From NCBI GenBank assembly GCA_016933045.1, contig JAFGBR010000013.1:61723-125722 (forward strand): a stretch of 64,000 bases of DNA. The letters run 5' to 3'. The position numbers were made by a program, and so were the translations under genes. This DNA is from Marinilabiliaceae bacterium (GTDB lineage: Bacteria; Bacteroidota; Bacteroidia; Bacteroidales; Marinilabiliaceae). Under the pieces are notes generated by a model. It searched no databases. It had not been told where the DNA came from and worked only from the letters and a program-made list of their open reading frames with translations. Of this stretch, positions 18,284 through 28,500 are shown piece by piece (positions within the stretch are counted from its first letter, which is position 1; each line of letters begins with the position of its first letter).

Positions 18284-19342
18284 TTATTTTTTCTTACTTT
18301 TTGTTAGTTTAATAGCATATTCAATGGCGTGAAACAGGGCATCGGGACTAGCAATTCCTTTACCTGCAATTTCAAACGCCGTTCCATGGTCAACCGAAGT
18401 TCTGATAATAGGCAAACCCAATGTTATATTAACACCTTTCACACTTTTCATCGATTGATTTTTCTGATCCCAGTCAAAGCCCATCAATTTAAATGGAATA
18501 TGACCCTGATCGTGGTACATTGCAACACAGCCATCGAATTTTCCTCCTTTGGCCAGCGAAAATAAAGTATCAGGAGGAACCGGACCCGTTACATTTATTC
18601 CTTCTGCTTTGGCCGAATCTATTGCCGGGCCAATCTCTTCTATCTCTTCTGTACCAAACAAACCTCCATCGCCCGAATGTGGATTTAAACCGGCCACTCC
18701 AATGCGAGGTTGTTCAATGCCTATATCATTTAATCCTCTATCAATCAGATGAATAACATCAAGCACTCTTTGTTTCTTAATTAAATCACAGGCTTGTCGC
18801 AACGACACATGTGTGGTTACATGTATTACAGCAAACCCTTCATCGACCAAAAGCATAGCATACTTTGGCGTATTTGTATAATGTGCATATATTTCGGTGT
18901 GACCCGAAAAATGATGACCTGCTTTATTAATAGCTTCTTTATTAATTGGACCTGTAACTGTTGCATCAACCTCATTTTTCATGGCCAAATCAATTGCTTT
19001 TACAACAGCCTTAAACGCAATATCACCGGCTTTAGCAGACACTACTCCTTTTTCTACAATTGAATTATCCTCATCAACATTAATAATATTAATAATACCG
19101 GCATTAAAAATGGCATGAGATACAGAAGTTATATTATTCAGCGAAATACACAATCCCATCTGCTTAATAGTTTGCACCATACAACTTAAAGAACCTATTA
19201 AAACAGGACGGCAACTCTCCAACAAATATTCATTAATCAATGTTATAGCCGCAATTTCGGGACCTATACCAGCAGGATCGCCCATGGTAACAGCTAAAAG
19301 AGGTTTATATGTTTGGTTTTTGTCCATTAATACACTATACAT
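18284..19342 (-). CDS. pdxA: PdxA-family 4-phospho-acid-sugar dehydrogenase (PdxA2-like)
   Basis: The protein has 352 residues; the ATG at 19327 (MDKNQT) is an alternative start that reduces the 8-bp overlap with the preceding gene. Motifs are TMGDPAGIGPEIAA near the N-terminus, a metal histidine in GHTEIYA, GLNPHSGDGGLFG and MYHDQGHIPFK, which are the three metal-binding histidine regions of PdxA. Biosynthetic PdxA oxidises 4-phosphohydroxythreonine for vitamin B6; PdxA2 paralogues oxidatively decarboxylate D-threonate-4-phosphate. Pairing with a DUF1537 kinase favours the catabolic PdxA2 role here. Confidence 0.88.
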   Translation of the reverse strand: MYSVLMDKNQTYKPLLAVTMGDPAGIGPEIAAITLINEYLLESCRPVLIGSLSCMVQTIKQMGLCISLNNITSVSHAIFNAGIINIINVDEDNSIVEKGVVSAKAGDIAFKAVVKAIDLAMKNEVDATVTGPINKEAINKAGHHFSGHTEIYAHYTNTPKYAMLLVDEGFAVIHVTTHVSLRQACDLIKKQRVLDVIHLIDRGLNDIGIEQPRIGVAGLNPHSGDGGLFGTEEIEEIGPAIDSAKAEGINVTGPVPPDTLFSLAKGGKFDGCVAMYHDQGHIPFKLMGFDWDQKNQSMKSVKGVNITLGLPIIRTSVDHGTAFEIAGKGIASPDALFHAIEYAIKLTKSKKK

Positions 19343-20237
19343 TTAAATCATTCATTACCTGCTCAATATTCTCCATATCTTCATTATTTACAGTAAACAT
19401 TGGAGGTAATGCATATCGCTTACATATTCCTTTAATCTCCATCATCGCTTTAAGTACCGGAATCGACTGATTAATAGTCCTGTCTTTCTGATATATTGCT
19501 GATATTTCATCAACTCTTACCTGAAGTTTATTAGCAGTGTCTGAATCACCATTTATTGCAGCATCATATAAACTGCGGTACAAGCCGGGTGTCAAGTTTC
19601 CTGTTGAAGGTATAATACCATCAGATCCTTTTAAAAGCGAATAAGACGATTGGGCAGCCCATCCCAAAAGATGAGAAAAATCTTCACGATCTTTCCATAG
19701 TGCAATAGCCTTGTCTAACCTCTCAATACCACGCTCCGAATCTTTAAATCCGTAAATATTAGAATGATAACTTAACTTCTCAACTACATCAATAGAAATT
19801 GATTGTTTAGTAGTAATTGGATTGTTATACATAATTAAAGGCAAATCACAACTATCGGCCAAATTTTCGAAATAACTAAGCAATTGAGAATCACTCATAA
19901 GAAAATAAAATGGCTGATGAGCTACTAAAACATCAACTCCTAAGTCTTTATATTTTTTTGCCGCAATAATGGTTTCCGATACACAATTACCTGATATACC
20001 GGCATATAACATCCCTTTACCATTCAAAGCCTTAACAGATGCAGCAACCAATTTATCTTTCTCCTTTTCCGATACAGAAAAAGACTCACCCGTTGTACCT
20101 AAAATAAACGGATCAACTCCGGCAGAAATAAAAGACACAATGATATTTTCAACCCCGGAAACATCAATTTGAAATTTATCGTCCACTGGTGTAATCATTG
20201 GTATTATAACACCCTTATATTTTTTTTCTGTTTTCAT
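19335..20237 (-). CDS. DapA-family (dihydrodipicolinate synthase-like) aldolase/dehydratase
   Basis: The protein has 300 residues, a class I (beta/alpha)8 barrel. It has GTTGES at 48-53, the catalytic Tyr137 in YNNP and Schiff-base Lys165 in GFKDS. The family includes DapA, N-acetylneuraminate lyase, KDG aldolase and keto-deoxy-glucarate dehydratase. Its place in a sugar-acid operon between a Fe-ADH (6 bp) and PdxA argues for a 2-keto-acid aldolase or dehydratase rather than lysine biosynthesis. The substrate cannot be read from sequence. Confidence 0.85.
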   Translation of the reverse strand: MKTEKKYKGVIIPMITPVDDKFQIDVSGVENIIVSFISAGVDPFILGTTGESFSVSEKEKDKLVAASVKALNGKGMLYAGISGNCVSETIIAAKKYKDLGVDVLVAHQPFYFLMSDSQLLSYFENLADSCDLPLIMYNNPITTKQSISIDVVEKLSYHSNIYGFKDSERGIERLDKAIALWKDREDFSHLLGWAAQSSYSLLKGSDGIIPSTGNLTPGLYRSLYDAAINGDSDTANKLQVRVDEISAIYQKDRTINQSIPVLKAMMEIKGICKRYALPPMFTVNNEDMENIEQVMNDLNV

Positions 20238-20243
20238 TTCAAT

Positions 20244-21392
20244 TTAATAAGCATTTTTGTAAATAGTAATAGCATCATCGAGCGATATCTCCTTAAGGTT
20301 ATTCATCATTAACCGCGTTACCTTTAAAGCACTCTGTGCCATTTGTGTAATTTTCGACTCCTCCACCCCAAGCTCTTTCATCGACGAAGGAACTCCGCAA
20401 CGTTTCAGCAAATTTTTCAATATTAAAATGCCATTTTGAGCTGTTTCAATATCATCATTACCTTCCCCTGCACCTAAGGCAACAGCAACATCAGCATATC
20501 GTTGATAATTGGCATCGAGATTAAACTCCATTACATAAGGCAATAAGAGTGCATTTGATAATCCATGGGCAATATGATATTCACTTCCTAAAGGATATGC
20601 CATGGCATGAACAGCAGCCGTATTTACAGGCCCCAAACACATACCACCATACATACTGCCTATTGCAAGATTTGTGCGTGCTTCTACATCATCGCCATTC
20701 AAAACAGCATTTTCCAAACTACCGGCTATTAAAGTAATACCTTCCATTGCAAAAGCATCCACAACCGGATGGGCATTTTTATTGCAATAAGCCTCAATGC
20801 AATGAGTCAAGGCATCAACACCTGTAAATGCTGTAATATTAGATGGCAAACCGATTGTTAAAACCGGATCAATGTAAACGTAATCAGGCACTAAAAATGG
20901 GCTTATGATACCTTTTTTTGAATTATCACTTTCGTCAAGTAAAATTGAGTTTGGCGACATCTCACTACCTGTACCTGATGTAGTTGGAGCGCAAAACAGT
21001 TTTGTTTTTCTGCCTGTTAACAAGCCAATTCCAACAACGTCTTTCAGTTTCTGATCTGAATCAATTAAAACAGCTACAATCTTTGCCACATCCATGATGC
21101 TTCCACCACCAATGCCAACAACACAATCAGTTTTAAAACCAGATGCTTTCTTTAGCAGCCCTTCAAAATCGCCAAATGTAGGTTCACCAGGCAAATCAAC
21201 AGCCATCTCTACCTCTACGCCGTTCTTCTTAATTGAAGATATGACAGGATCAATATCTTTTAATACAGCACTAACTGTAATCAAAAAAACCTTCTTTATT
21301 CCGCAAACTAAAACATCATTAGCCAGTTGTTCAATACAACCAGCTCCAACCGAAACTTTACCTGGATTATATATATTAATTGCTCTCATCAT
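20244..21392 (-). CDS. Iron-containing (group III) alcohol dehydrogenase
   Basis: The protein has 382 residues. The N-terminal NAD(P)-binding half contains GIGGGSIMDVAKIVA and APTTSGTGSEMSP. The C-terminal helical half carries metal ligands around DALTHCIEAY and AVHAMAYPLGSEYHIAHG. The family oxidises or reduces small alcohols and aldehydes (lactaldehyde, glycolaldehyde, hydroxy-acids). It lies second in the operon, 18 bp after the LacI gene. A plausible job is reducing or oxidising an aldehyde made or used by the DapA-like lyase, which is inference. Confidence 0.9.
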   Translation of the reverse strand: MMRAINIYNPGKVSVGAGCIEQLANDVLVCGIKKVFLITVSAVLKDIDPVISSIKKNGVEVEMAVDLPGEPTFGDFEGLLKKASGFKTDCVVGIGGGSIMDVAKIVAVLIDSDQKLKDVVGIGLLTGRKTKLFCAPTTSGTGSEMSPNSILLDESDNSKKGIISPFLVPDYVYIDPVLTIGLPSNITAFTGVDALTHCIEAYCNKNAHPVVDAFAMEGITLIAGSLENAVLNGDDVEARTNLAIGSMYGGMCLGPVNTAAVHAMAYPLGSEYHIAHGLSNALLLPYVMEFNLDANYQRYADVAVALGAGEGNDDIETAQNGILILKNLLKRCGVPSSMKELGVEESKITQMAQSALKVTRLMMNNLKEISLDDAITIYKNAY

Positions 21393-21410
21393 TATCCCAT
21401 TATAACTCTA

Positions 21411-22430
21411 CTAGGTAGAGCTACGAACCATCAATTCTGTTTTTAAAATCATATTTACAACCGAGCGCGATGAATCATTGATTCGTTGTATTAATAACTC
21501 AGCTGCTCTTTTTCCAATTTCGTACGCCGGCTGTCGCACTGCTGTCAATGGCGGATTTAGCGATATAGACCAGTACATATCATCAAAACCAACTATTGCA
21601 ACATCTTCCGGGATTTTCAAACCTCTTTTGTGGATGGTTTCCAACGCCCCAAGTGTAATCAGGTTATTACCGGTAAAAATCGCATCGGGCGGATTTGGCA
21701 TATCCAACAACTCCTCACACAGTTTCGTACTGCTTTCGTGTCGCGAATCGCCATATTTTATCAAATCACTATCTATTTCAATACCATGATCGCGAAGAGC
21801 GTCGATATAACCTTTTTCGCGCTGCTGACTTGATGGTATTTGTTTCATCCCCGATATGTAAGCAATTCTTTTATACCCCTTTTTTGCCAAATGATCTACC
21901 GCCGAATAGGCTCCAGCCCTATTTTCGACCAGCACCAAATCAACATCTACATTCGCCAAACCACGGTCGACACATACAATTGGCAAGCCACTATTAACAA
22001 TACCAATTACTTTTTGGTCGTTTTCATGAGCTGGTGCCGCTATTAAACCATCAATTGACTCTGACTGCAAAATATCAAGATACATCTCCTCCTTCTTCTC
22101 ATCTTGTGAGAAGTTACACATTATTAAAGCATAATTATTGGCCGAAGCAATATCCTCAATTCCACGTAACACATCAACATAAAAAGGGTTTTGAATATCA
22201 GGTATTAAAACACCGAGCAAATTACTCGAAGCATTTTTATTTCTTAAACGCTTGGCGACTCTGTTAGGTCTATAATTTAATGCCTTTATTGCCTTTTCAA
22301 CCTTAGCTCGGGTTTCGGGATTTACATTAGAATTCTTGTTTATTACACGCGATACTGTTGCAATAGAAACACCTGCCATTTCTGCAACCTCAGTTAAACT
22401 AGCATTTTTGTAATCGTTTTCACCCACCAT
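21411..22430 (-). CDS. LacI-family transcriptional regulator
   Basis: The protein has 339 residues. The N-terminal HTH reads SLTEVAEMAGVSIATVSRVI with the hinge helix at NYRPNRVAKRLR, then a periplasmic-binding-protein-like effector domain (LLGVLIPDIQNPFYVDVLRG; IVGFDDMYWS; TAVRQPAYEIGKRAAELL). It is the first gene of the minus-strand acid-sugar operon and divergent from the first GH2 gene. An operator-like palindrome with a central CG lies 47 bp upstream of its start. It probably represses both directions until a pathway intermediate binds. Confidence 0.93.
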   Translation of the reverse strand: MVGENDYKNASLTEVAEMAGVSIATVSRVINKNSNVNPETRAKVEKAIKALNYRPNRVAKRLRNKNASSNLLGVLIPDIQNPFYVDVLRGIEDIASANNYALIMCNFSQDEKKEEMYLDILQSESIDGLIAAPAHENDQKVIGIVNSGLPIVCVDRGLANVDVDLVLVENRAGAYSAVDHLAKKGYKRIAYISGMKQIPSSQQREKGYIDALRDHGIEIDSDLIKYGDSRHESSTKLCEELLDMPNPPDAIFTGNNLITLGALETIHKRGLKIPEDVAIVGFDDMYWSISLNPPLTAVRQPAYEIGKRAAELLIQRINDSSRSVVNMILKTELMVRSST

Positions 22431-22476
22431 AAACCCTATTATTTAAAGCTTTTAAAATAAAAAACATTAAAAAAAT

Positions 22477-22490
22477 TGTAAACGTTTTTA
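22477..22490. promoter_or_regulatory. LacI-type operator between the LacI operon and GH2 gene
   Basis: TGTAAAC/GTTTTTA is an imperfect palindrome (5 of 7 positions match) centred on CG, the shape of LacI/GalR operators. It directly abuts the -33 element of the plus-strand GH2 promoter and lies within the leader of the minus-strand LacI transcript. One bound repressor could block both. Confidence 0.6.
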
Positions 22491-22521
22491 TTGCAATGTT
22501 AGTTTTTTTAATATAGATTTG
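22491..22521 (+). promoter_or_regulatory. Bacteroidota-type promoter for the first GH2 gene
   Basis: TTG at 22491-22493 and TAGATTTG at 22514-22521 are separated by 20 bp. They fit the Bacteroidota consensus (TTTG/TTG, 19-21 bp, TAnnTTTG). The predicted start lies about 118 bp before the GH2 ATG. Confidence 0.6.
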
Positions 22522-22529
22522 CAAATATA
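22522..22529 (-). promoter_or_regulatory. -7 element for the LacI operon, abutting the GH2 -7 element
   Basis: On the minus strand this octamer reads TATATTTG, a perfect TAnnTTTG. Together with the plus-strand box it forms a continuous 16-bp near-palindrome, so polymerase binding in the two directions would be mutually exclusive. The matching -33 element is poor (CAAA at 22546-22549, spacing 16). Confidence 0.45.
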
Positions 22530-22645
22530 TTTTAACAAAAATAAACAAACACAACAATACATTTTTAATCAAACACACACTAAATCAAGCCGATAAGAAA
22601 TAAAAAAATAATTCACCTATTAAATCGATATCTTAACAGAAAACA

Positions 22646-25459
22646 ATGAAAACCTTTTCATACAATCATTCAAATAACATAAAATATTTAGCATTTATTA
22701 TTTTATTCATTGCAAACATAACCGCTTCCATAGCTCAAAATACAGAGGTTATTTATTTATCAGGCAAAGGCAGTAATGATGCAAAACAATGGGATTTTTA
22801 TTGTACTAAGGGATTAAATTCAGGAAAATGGACTAAAATAGAAGTGCCATCGTGTTGGGAACAACAAGGATTTGGCACATACAATTACGGATACGATAAG
22901 TCAGATGGACGTGCCGATGAAAAAGGTATATATAAATATAAATTCACAGTTCCCCAAAACTGGAAAAACAAAATCATTAATATCGTTTTCGATGGTTCTA
23001 TGACTGACACTGAAGTGAAAATTAACGGCAAAATAGCAGGTTCAATCCACCAGGGATCGTTTTACAGATTTAAATACGATATTAGCAAATTAATAAACTT
23101 CAACACCTCAAATCTTCTTGAAGTTACAGTATCAAAAGTATCAACCAACACATCTGTCAATAAAGCCGAACGTAATGCCGACTACTGGATTTTTGGCGGA
23201 ATATTCAGACCAGTGCACCTTGAAGCCTTTCCTCAAAACCACATTGCAAAGGTTCAAATAGATGCTAAAGCTTCAGGTGTCTTTAAGGCAAAAATACATT
23301 TACCAAAAAACTCAAAAAAAGGAAATATCTCTGTTCAAATTAAAGATACAAAAGGCAATAACATAGGCAATAGCTTCACTATTGATACCGATAACAAACA
23401 AGAAACTGCCGAAATAATAACGAAAATTTCAAACCCCAAATTGTGGTCAAACGAATTTCCAAACCTATATCTGGCAACGTTTACACTCACCCAAAATGGA
23501 GAAGTAAAACACCAAATTACCGAACGATTTGGCTTTAGAACTATCGAACTAAGGCCCAAAGACGGTATTTATTTAAATGGGACAAAAATTAAATTTAAAG
23601 GTGTTAACCGTCACTGTTTCCGCCCCGAAACTGGCCGTACCATAAACCGTCAGCAAAGTATTAATGATGTTAAACTCATCAAGCAAATGAATATGAATGC
23701 GGTTCGTAATTCGCATTATCCGGCCGATGAACACTTTTACGATGCTTGCGATTCTCTTGGCATAATGGTTTTAGATGAACTTGGGGGATGGCATGACGCT
23801 TACGACACCAAAGTTGGCTCACAACTGGTTAAAGAGATGATTGAAGTTAGCGAAAATCATCCTTGTGTTATTATGTGGGTAAATGGCAACGAAGGTGGAC
23901 ATAACAGGGAACTTTTGCCACTGTATAAAAGTTTTGACTTACAGCAACGTCATGTATTACATGCATGGGAAGTATTTGATGGAACCGACACCCAACACTA
24001 TCGTGATTTTAACTATGGTGTTGGATCGCACTACCAGGGGCATGAAGTTGTGTTTCCAACAGAATTTTTACATGGCGTTTACGATGGTGGGCATGGTGCC
24101 GGTTTGGATGACTTTTGGACCAGCATGTGGCACAACCCTCTTTCGGCAGGTGGTTTCCTTTGGAACTTTGCCGATGAAGCTATTATTAGAAAAGATAAAA
24201 ACGACTCAATCGACTCCGATGGCAATCATGGAGCAGACGGTATTTTAGGACCACATCACGAAAAAGAAGGCAGTTTTTATACCATTAAAGAGGTTTGGTC
24301 GCCTATTTATTTTGAACATCGCGAAATTACTCCCGACTTTGACGGAAATCTTAGAATTGAAAACAGGTTTTATTTCACTAATCTAAATCAATGCAAATTC
24401 GAATATACATTACAAAAAATGCAAGATCCGAATGATGGCTTACTAATCAAACCGCTATCAGGAACTATCAACCCACCAAATGTACTACCTTATAATAAAG
24501 ACACATTAAAACTCAACCTTCCAAAAAAATGGTTATTATACGATATTCTTTATATAACAGCTTACGACCCATTCAACAATGAAATATACAGTTGGAGCTG
24601 GCCTATATCGTTACCTGCAAAAGTGGCTGACCGAATTGTTGATAAAAACGGTAACTCAAAACCAATTGCCCGTGAAAATGATAACTCTATTATCGTTATC
24701 GCTAATGGAGTAACTGTTTCATTCAGTAAAAAAAGCGGACTGCTTGAAAACGTTTCAAATACATCAGGATCTATTTCGTTTAATAATGGCCCGATATTAT
24801 GCGAAGGTTTTACAAATTTCGCAGCCATAAGCTATCATACTGATGGAAATAATATAATTGTTAATAGCACATTTGAAAAGCAAACCAGTTTTCACGAAGT
24901 AAAATGGACTATTTATCCTTCGGGATGGATTAAACTTGATGTTGAATACTGCCCCGAAGTTGAACAGTCGGTTTTAATGGGCATTAACTTTTCATATCCC
25001 GAAAAATTAATAACCGGCATGAAATGGCTAGGAAAAGGACCTTACCGCGTTTGGAAAAACCGCATCAAAGGTACCACACTTAATGTTTGGCACAAAAAAT
25101 ATAACAATACCATTACCGGCGAAGCTCCTTATGAATATCCCGAATTTAAAGGATACTATGCTAACTTGTACTGGCTTACGGTTGAAACAACAGAGCAACC
25201 TTTTACAATAGTTTGTCCCGATGAAGATATGTTTTTCAGAATGCTTACACCAGACTGGCCAAAACAGCCATTCAATACGGCACCACCATTCCCCGATGGA
25301 GACATCTCGTTCTTACATGGCATTACACCAATTGGAACAAAACCACTTAGCCCTGAACGCATGGGGCCTTCGGGGCAAAAGAATATCTATTATTCCTACG
25401 AAAAACAAAGATGCAAAAACATACAATTATATTTCGATTTTAGAGTGAAAATGAATTAG
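22646..25459 (+). CDS. GH2 family glycoside hydrolase (LacZ-type beta-galactosidase-like)
   Basis: The protein has 937 residues and a signal peptide (about 1-30, ITASIAQ). GH2 architecture: N-terminal sugar-binding jelly roll (about 50-195, WTKIEVPSCWEQQGFG), Ig-like domain (about 200-305), TIM barrel (about 310-600) and a C-terminal beta-sandwich resembling the LacZ small domain (from about 690). The acid/base is E416 in WVNGNEGG and the nucleophile is E473 in FPTEFLHG, aligned with LacZ positions. It is predicted to remove beta-linked galactose or a related sugar in the periplasm. It is divergent from the LacI acid-sugar operon and shares its control region. The exact substrate is open. Confidence 0.88.
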   Translation: MKTFSYNHSNNIKYLAFIILFIANITASIAQNTEVIYLSGKGSNDAKQWDFYCTKGLNSGKWTKIEVPSCWEQQGFGTYNYGYDKSDGRADEKGIYKYKFTVPQNWKNKIINIVFDGSMTDTEVKINGKIAGSIHQGSFYRFKYDISKLINFNTSNLLEVTVSKVSTNTSVNKAERNADYWIFGGIFRPVHLEAFPQNHIAKVQIDAKASGVFKAKIHLPKNSKKGNISVQIKDTKGNNIGNSFTIDTDNKQETAEIITKISNPKLWSNEFPNLYLATFTLTQNGEVKHQITERFGFRTIELRPKDGIYLNGTKIKFKGVNRHCFRPETGRTINRQQSINDVKLIKQMNMNAVRNSHYPADEHFYDACDSLGIMVLDELGGWHDAYDTKVGSQLVKEMIEVSENHPCVIMWVNGNEGGHNRELLPLYKSFDLQQRHVLHAWEVFDGTDTQHYRDFNYGVGSHYQGHEVVFPTEFLHGVYDGGHGAGLDDFWTSMWHNPLSAGGFLWNFADEAIIRKDKNDSIDSDGNHGADGILGPHHEKEGSFYTIKEVWSPIYFEHREITPDFDGNLRIENRFYFTNLNQCKFEYTLQKMQDPNDGLLIKPLSGTINPPNVLPYNKDTLKLNLPKKWLLYDILYITAYDPFNNEIYSWSWPISLPAKVADRIVDKNGNSKPIARENDNSIIVIANGVTVSFSKKSGLLENVSNTSGSISFNNGPILCEGFTNFAAISYHTDGNNIIVNSTFEKQTSFHEVKWTIYPSGWIKLDVEYCPEVEQSVLMGINFSYPEKLITGMKWLGKGPYRVWKNRIKGTTLNVWHKKYNNTITGEAPYEYPEFKGYYANLYWLTVETTEQPFTIVCPDEDMFFRMLTPDWPKQPFNTAPPFPDGDISFLHGITPIGTKPLSPERMGPSGQKNIYYSYEKQRCKNIQLYFDFRVKMN

Positions 25460-25496
25460 TGTTTGTGTTGTGTTAATCAGGCTTCACCTGGTTGGA

Positions 25497-25535
25497 ATTC
25501 CCCTGGTAGCTTTTGTTGCCCGGGGGATTTTTTTT
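25497..25535 (+). terminator. Rho-independent terminator after first GH2 gene
   Basis: A GC-rich stem (25497-25506 with 25519-25528, one mismatch and one wobble) is followed by a T run to 25535. It separates the two GH2 genes. Confidence 0.75.
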
Positions 25536-25591
25536 AATTACAAAGTTATATAAGTTAACTTTACTTTATTTATGAGATAAAATCCAATGTT

Positions 25592-28500
25592 ATGAAACAA
25601 ATCTCCATCATATTTATAGCAATCCTCTCTTCTATTCACGTATTTGCACAAGATACCAAGCGAACTGACATCTCACTTAACAACGATTGGGTCACTATTG
25701 CAGCTGATAGCTCTGACAATTATCAGGGATTTGAAAACAATGACTTCTCAACATCTAACTGGGTTAACGTGAATATTCCCCACAACTGGGATCAGTACGA
25801 AGGTTATTTAAGAGGCAAACATGGCAATCGTCACGGATGCAGCTGGTACCGAAAACAATTTGATGGGGTTAAATTCGACCAAACTAAAAGATACTTCCTG
25901 TTTTTCGAAGGCGTAGGATCGTACGCTAACGTTTGGGTAAACGGGAAAAAAGTAGGTTACCACGCTGGAGGCCGCACTACTTTCACCATCGACATTACAG
26001 ATGCCATCAACAAGGATGGTTCACCAAATATTTTAGCAGTAAAAGCCGATCACCCCGCCAAAATAAGAGACCTACCCTGGGTTTGCGGAGGTTGTTCAGA
26101 TGAGTGGGGCTTTTCGGAAGGCTCGCAACCAATGGGCATATTCAGACCTGTTCACTTGGTAACAACATCAAACGTTCGCGTTGAACCATTTGGAATTCAT
26201 GCATGGAACGATAATACTGTAAATGAAAAATATGCCTCCATAAATGTCACAACCGAATTAAAAAACTATTCAAGCAATAAAAAATCAATTATCATTCATA
26301 ATTCGTTAATAGATAAAAACAAAAACACAATAGCTAAAACTTCTCAAAAGATAAATATTAATGCCGGCGAAATACATATTTTGTCTGGCAAATTAAATGT
26401 CAATAACCCTAATTTGTGGTCGCTCGAAAAACCTTATTTATACACTATTGTAACCGAAATAGAAGAGAACAAAAAAATCATAGACAAAACGGAAACAACT
26501 TATGGTATTCGTTGGATTGGCTGGCCACAAAACCGAAAAGATGGTACCAATACTTTTAATCTTAACGGAAAACCGGTGTTTATAAATGGAACTGCCGAAT
26601 ATGAACACAATCTGGGTCAAAGCCATGCTTTTTCAAACGAACAAATCGATACCCGTGTAGCTCAAATAAGAGCAGCAGGTTATAATGCATATCGCGATGC
26701 TCACCAACCTCATAATCTTCGATACCACCCCAATTGGGATAGTTTAGGAATGCTTTGGTGGCCGCAAATGGCAGCTCACATCTGGTTCGACACCCCAGAG
26801 TTTAAAGCCAACTTCAAACAATTGCTTCGCGATTGGATTAAAGAACGTCGAAACAGTCCTTCAATTATTCTTTGGGGATTGGAAAACGAAAGCCGGTTAC
26901 CCACCGATTATGCAGAAGAGTGTGTGCAGATAATCCGAGAAATGGATCCAACAACATCATCGCAACGATTGGTTACAACCTGTAACGGTGGCACAGGAAC
27001 CGACTGGAATGTGGTTCAAAACTGGTCGGGAACCTATAGCGGCGATCCATACAAGTACGACAAGGAAATATCTGAACAACTGTTAAACGGAGAATACGGT
27101 GCTTGGCGTAGTCTTGACTTACATACCGAGGGAGGCTTTAAGCAAGAAGATGAATATTCTGAAGACCGGATGACACAACTAATGGAAATGAAAATCAGGC
27201 TTGCCGAATCGGTTAAAGATAAATGCTGTGGCCAGTTTCACTGGATTTTCAGTTCACATGAAAACCCGGGTCGCATACAAAATGGCGAGGCCTATCGCGA
27301 CATTGACCGTCTTGGACCTGTAAACTACAAAGGTATAGTAACTCCATGGGGCGAGTTTGCCGATGTCTATTACATGTACCGGTCAAACTACCTTCCGAAC
27401 AATACAGAACCAATGGTTTACATCGCTTCTCACACATGGCCAAACAGATATATATCAACCGGCATTAAAGACAGCATCATCATCTATTCGAATTGCGATG
27501 AAGTGGAATTATACAATGATGTTTACGAGAAACCACTTGCCCGATTAAAACACAATGGTATTGGCACTCATTTCACATTCAACAACATTAACATACAAGC
27601 CAACATTATTGCAGCTATTGGATATGTAAATGGCAAAAAAGTGGCTAATGATTTAATTGTTTTGAATCACCTACCTCAGGCTCAAAACATTAACAAACTG
27701 CACACTAAAACTGACACAATAGTACAACCAGTTAAAGGTCAAAACTATATTTACAGGGTTAATTGCGGAGGCCCCGATTATACCGATAACTCAGGTAACA
27801 TTTGGCAGGCCGATGTTCATCTCATGGACAGTTTGCATTGGGGATCAACATCGTGGACCGACAATTTTAACGGGCTACCGCATTTTTACGCCAGTCAGCG
27901 TCGCACTTTCGATCCTATAAAGGGAAGTAACGAATGGACGCTTTTTCAATCCTATCGTTATGGCCGACATCTTTTAAAATACCATTTCCCAATTGATAAT
28001 GGCGATTATTTAGTGGAACTGTTTTTTATTGAACCTTGGTATGGTATTGACAAATCGATGAACTGCAAAAACTGGAGACTGTTTGACATCGCTATCAATG
28101 ACCAGTGCATTGACGATTTGGATATTTGGAGTAAGGTTGGTTGTAATACCGCCTATAAATTAAAGGTTCCTGTAAGTGTTAAAAACGGCCAAATCAACAT
28201 ATCATTCCCCGAAGTTAAGTCGGGACAGGCTGTTATTTCGGCCATTGCAATATCAAGTAAATCTGATGGGATTAAACCGGCTGATCCATCAACTAAAACG
28301 ATTATTGATTTAAACTACAAATCAATTAGCAGCAATGATAATTTAACCATTCAATCGTGGTTAGATATTGGAAATAAAATCTGGGAAAACGGGAAAAGCC
28401 AGTTTGTAAATCTGCCTCCTTATTTGTTTGCGGCCAACTGGATTCAACTTTCTACAAGTCAAAGCTGGAAATCAGTTTCGAATGTCGCATTCAAAACAAA

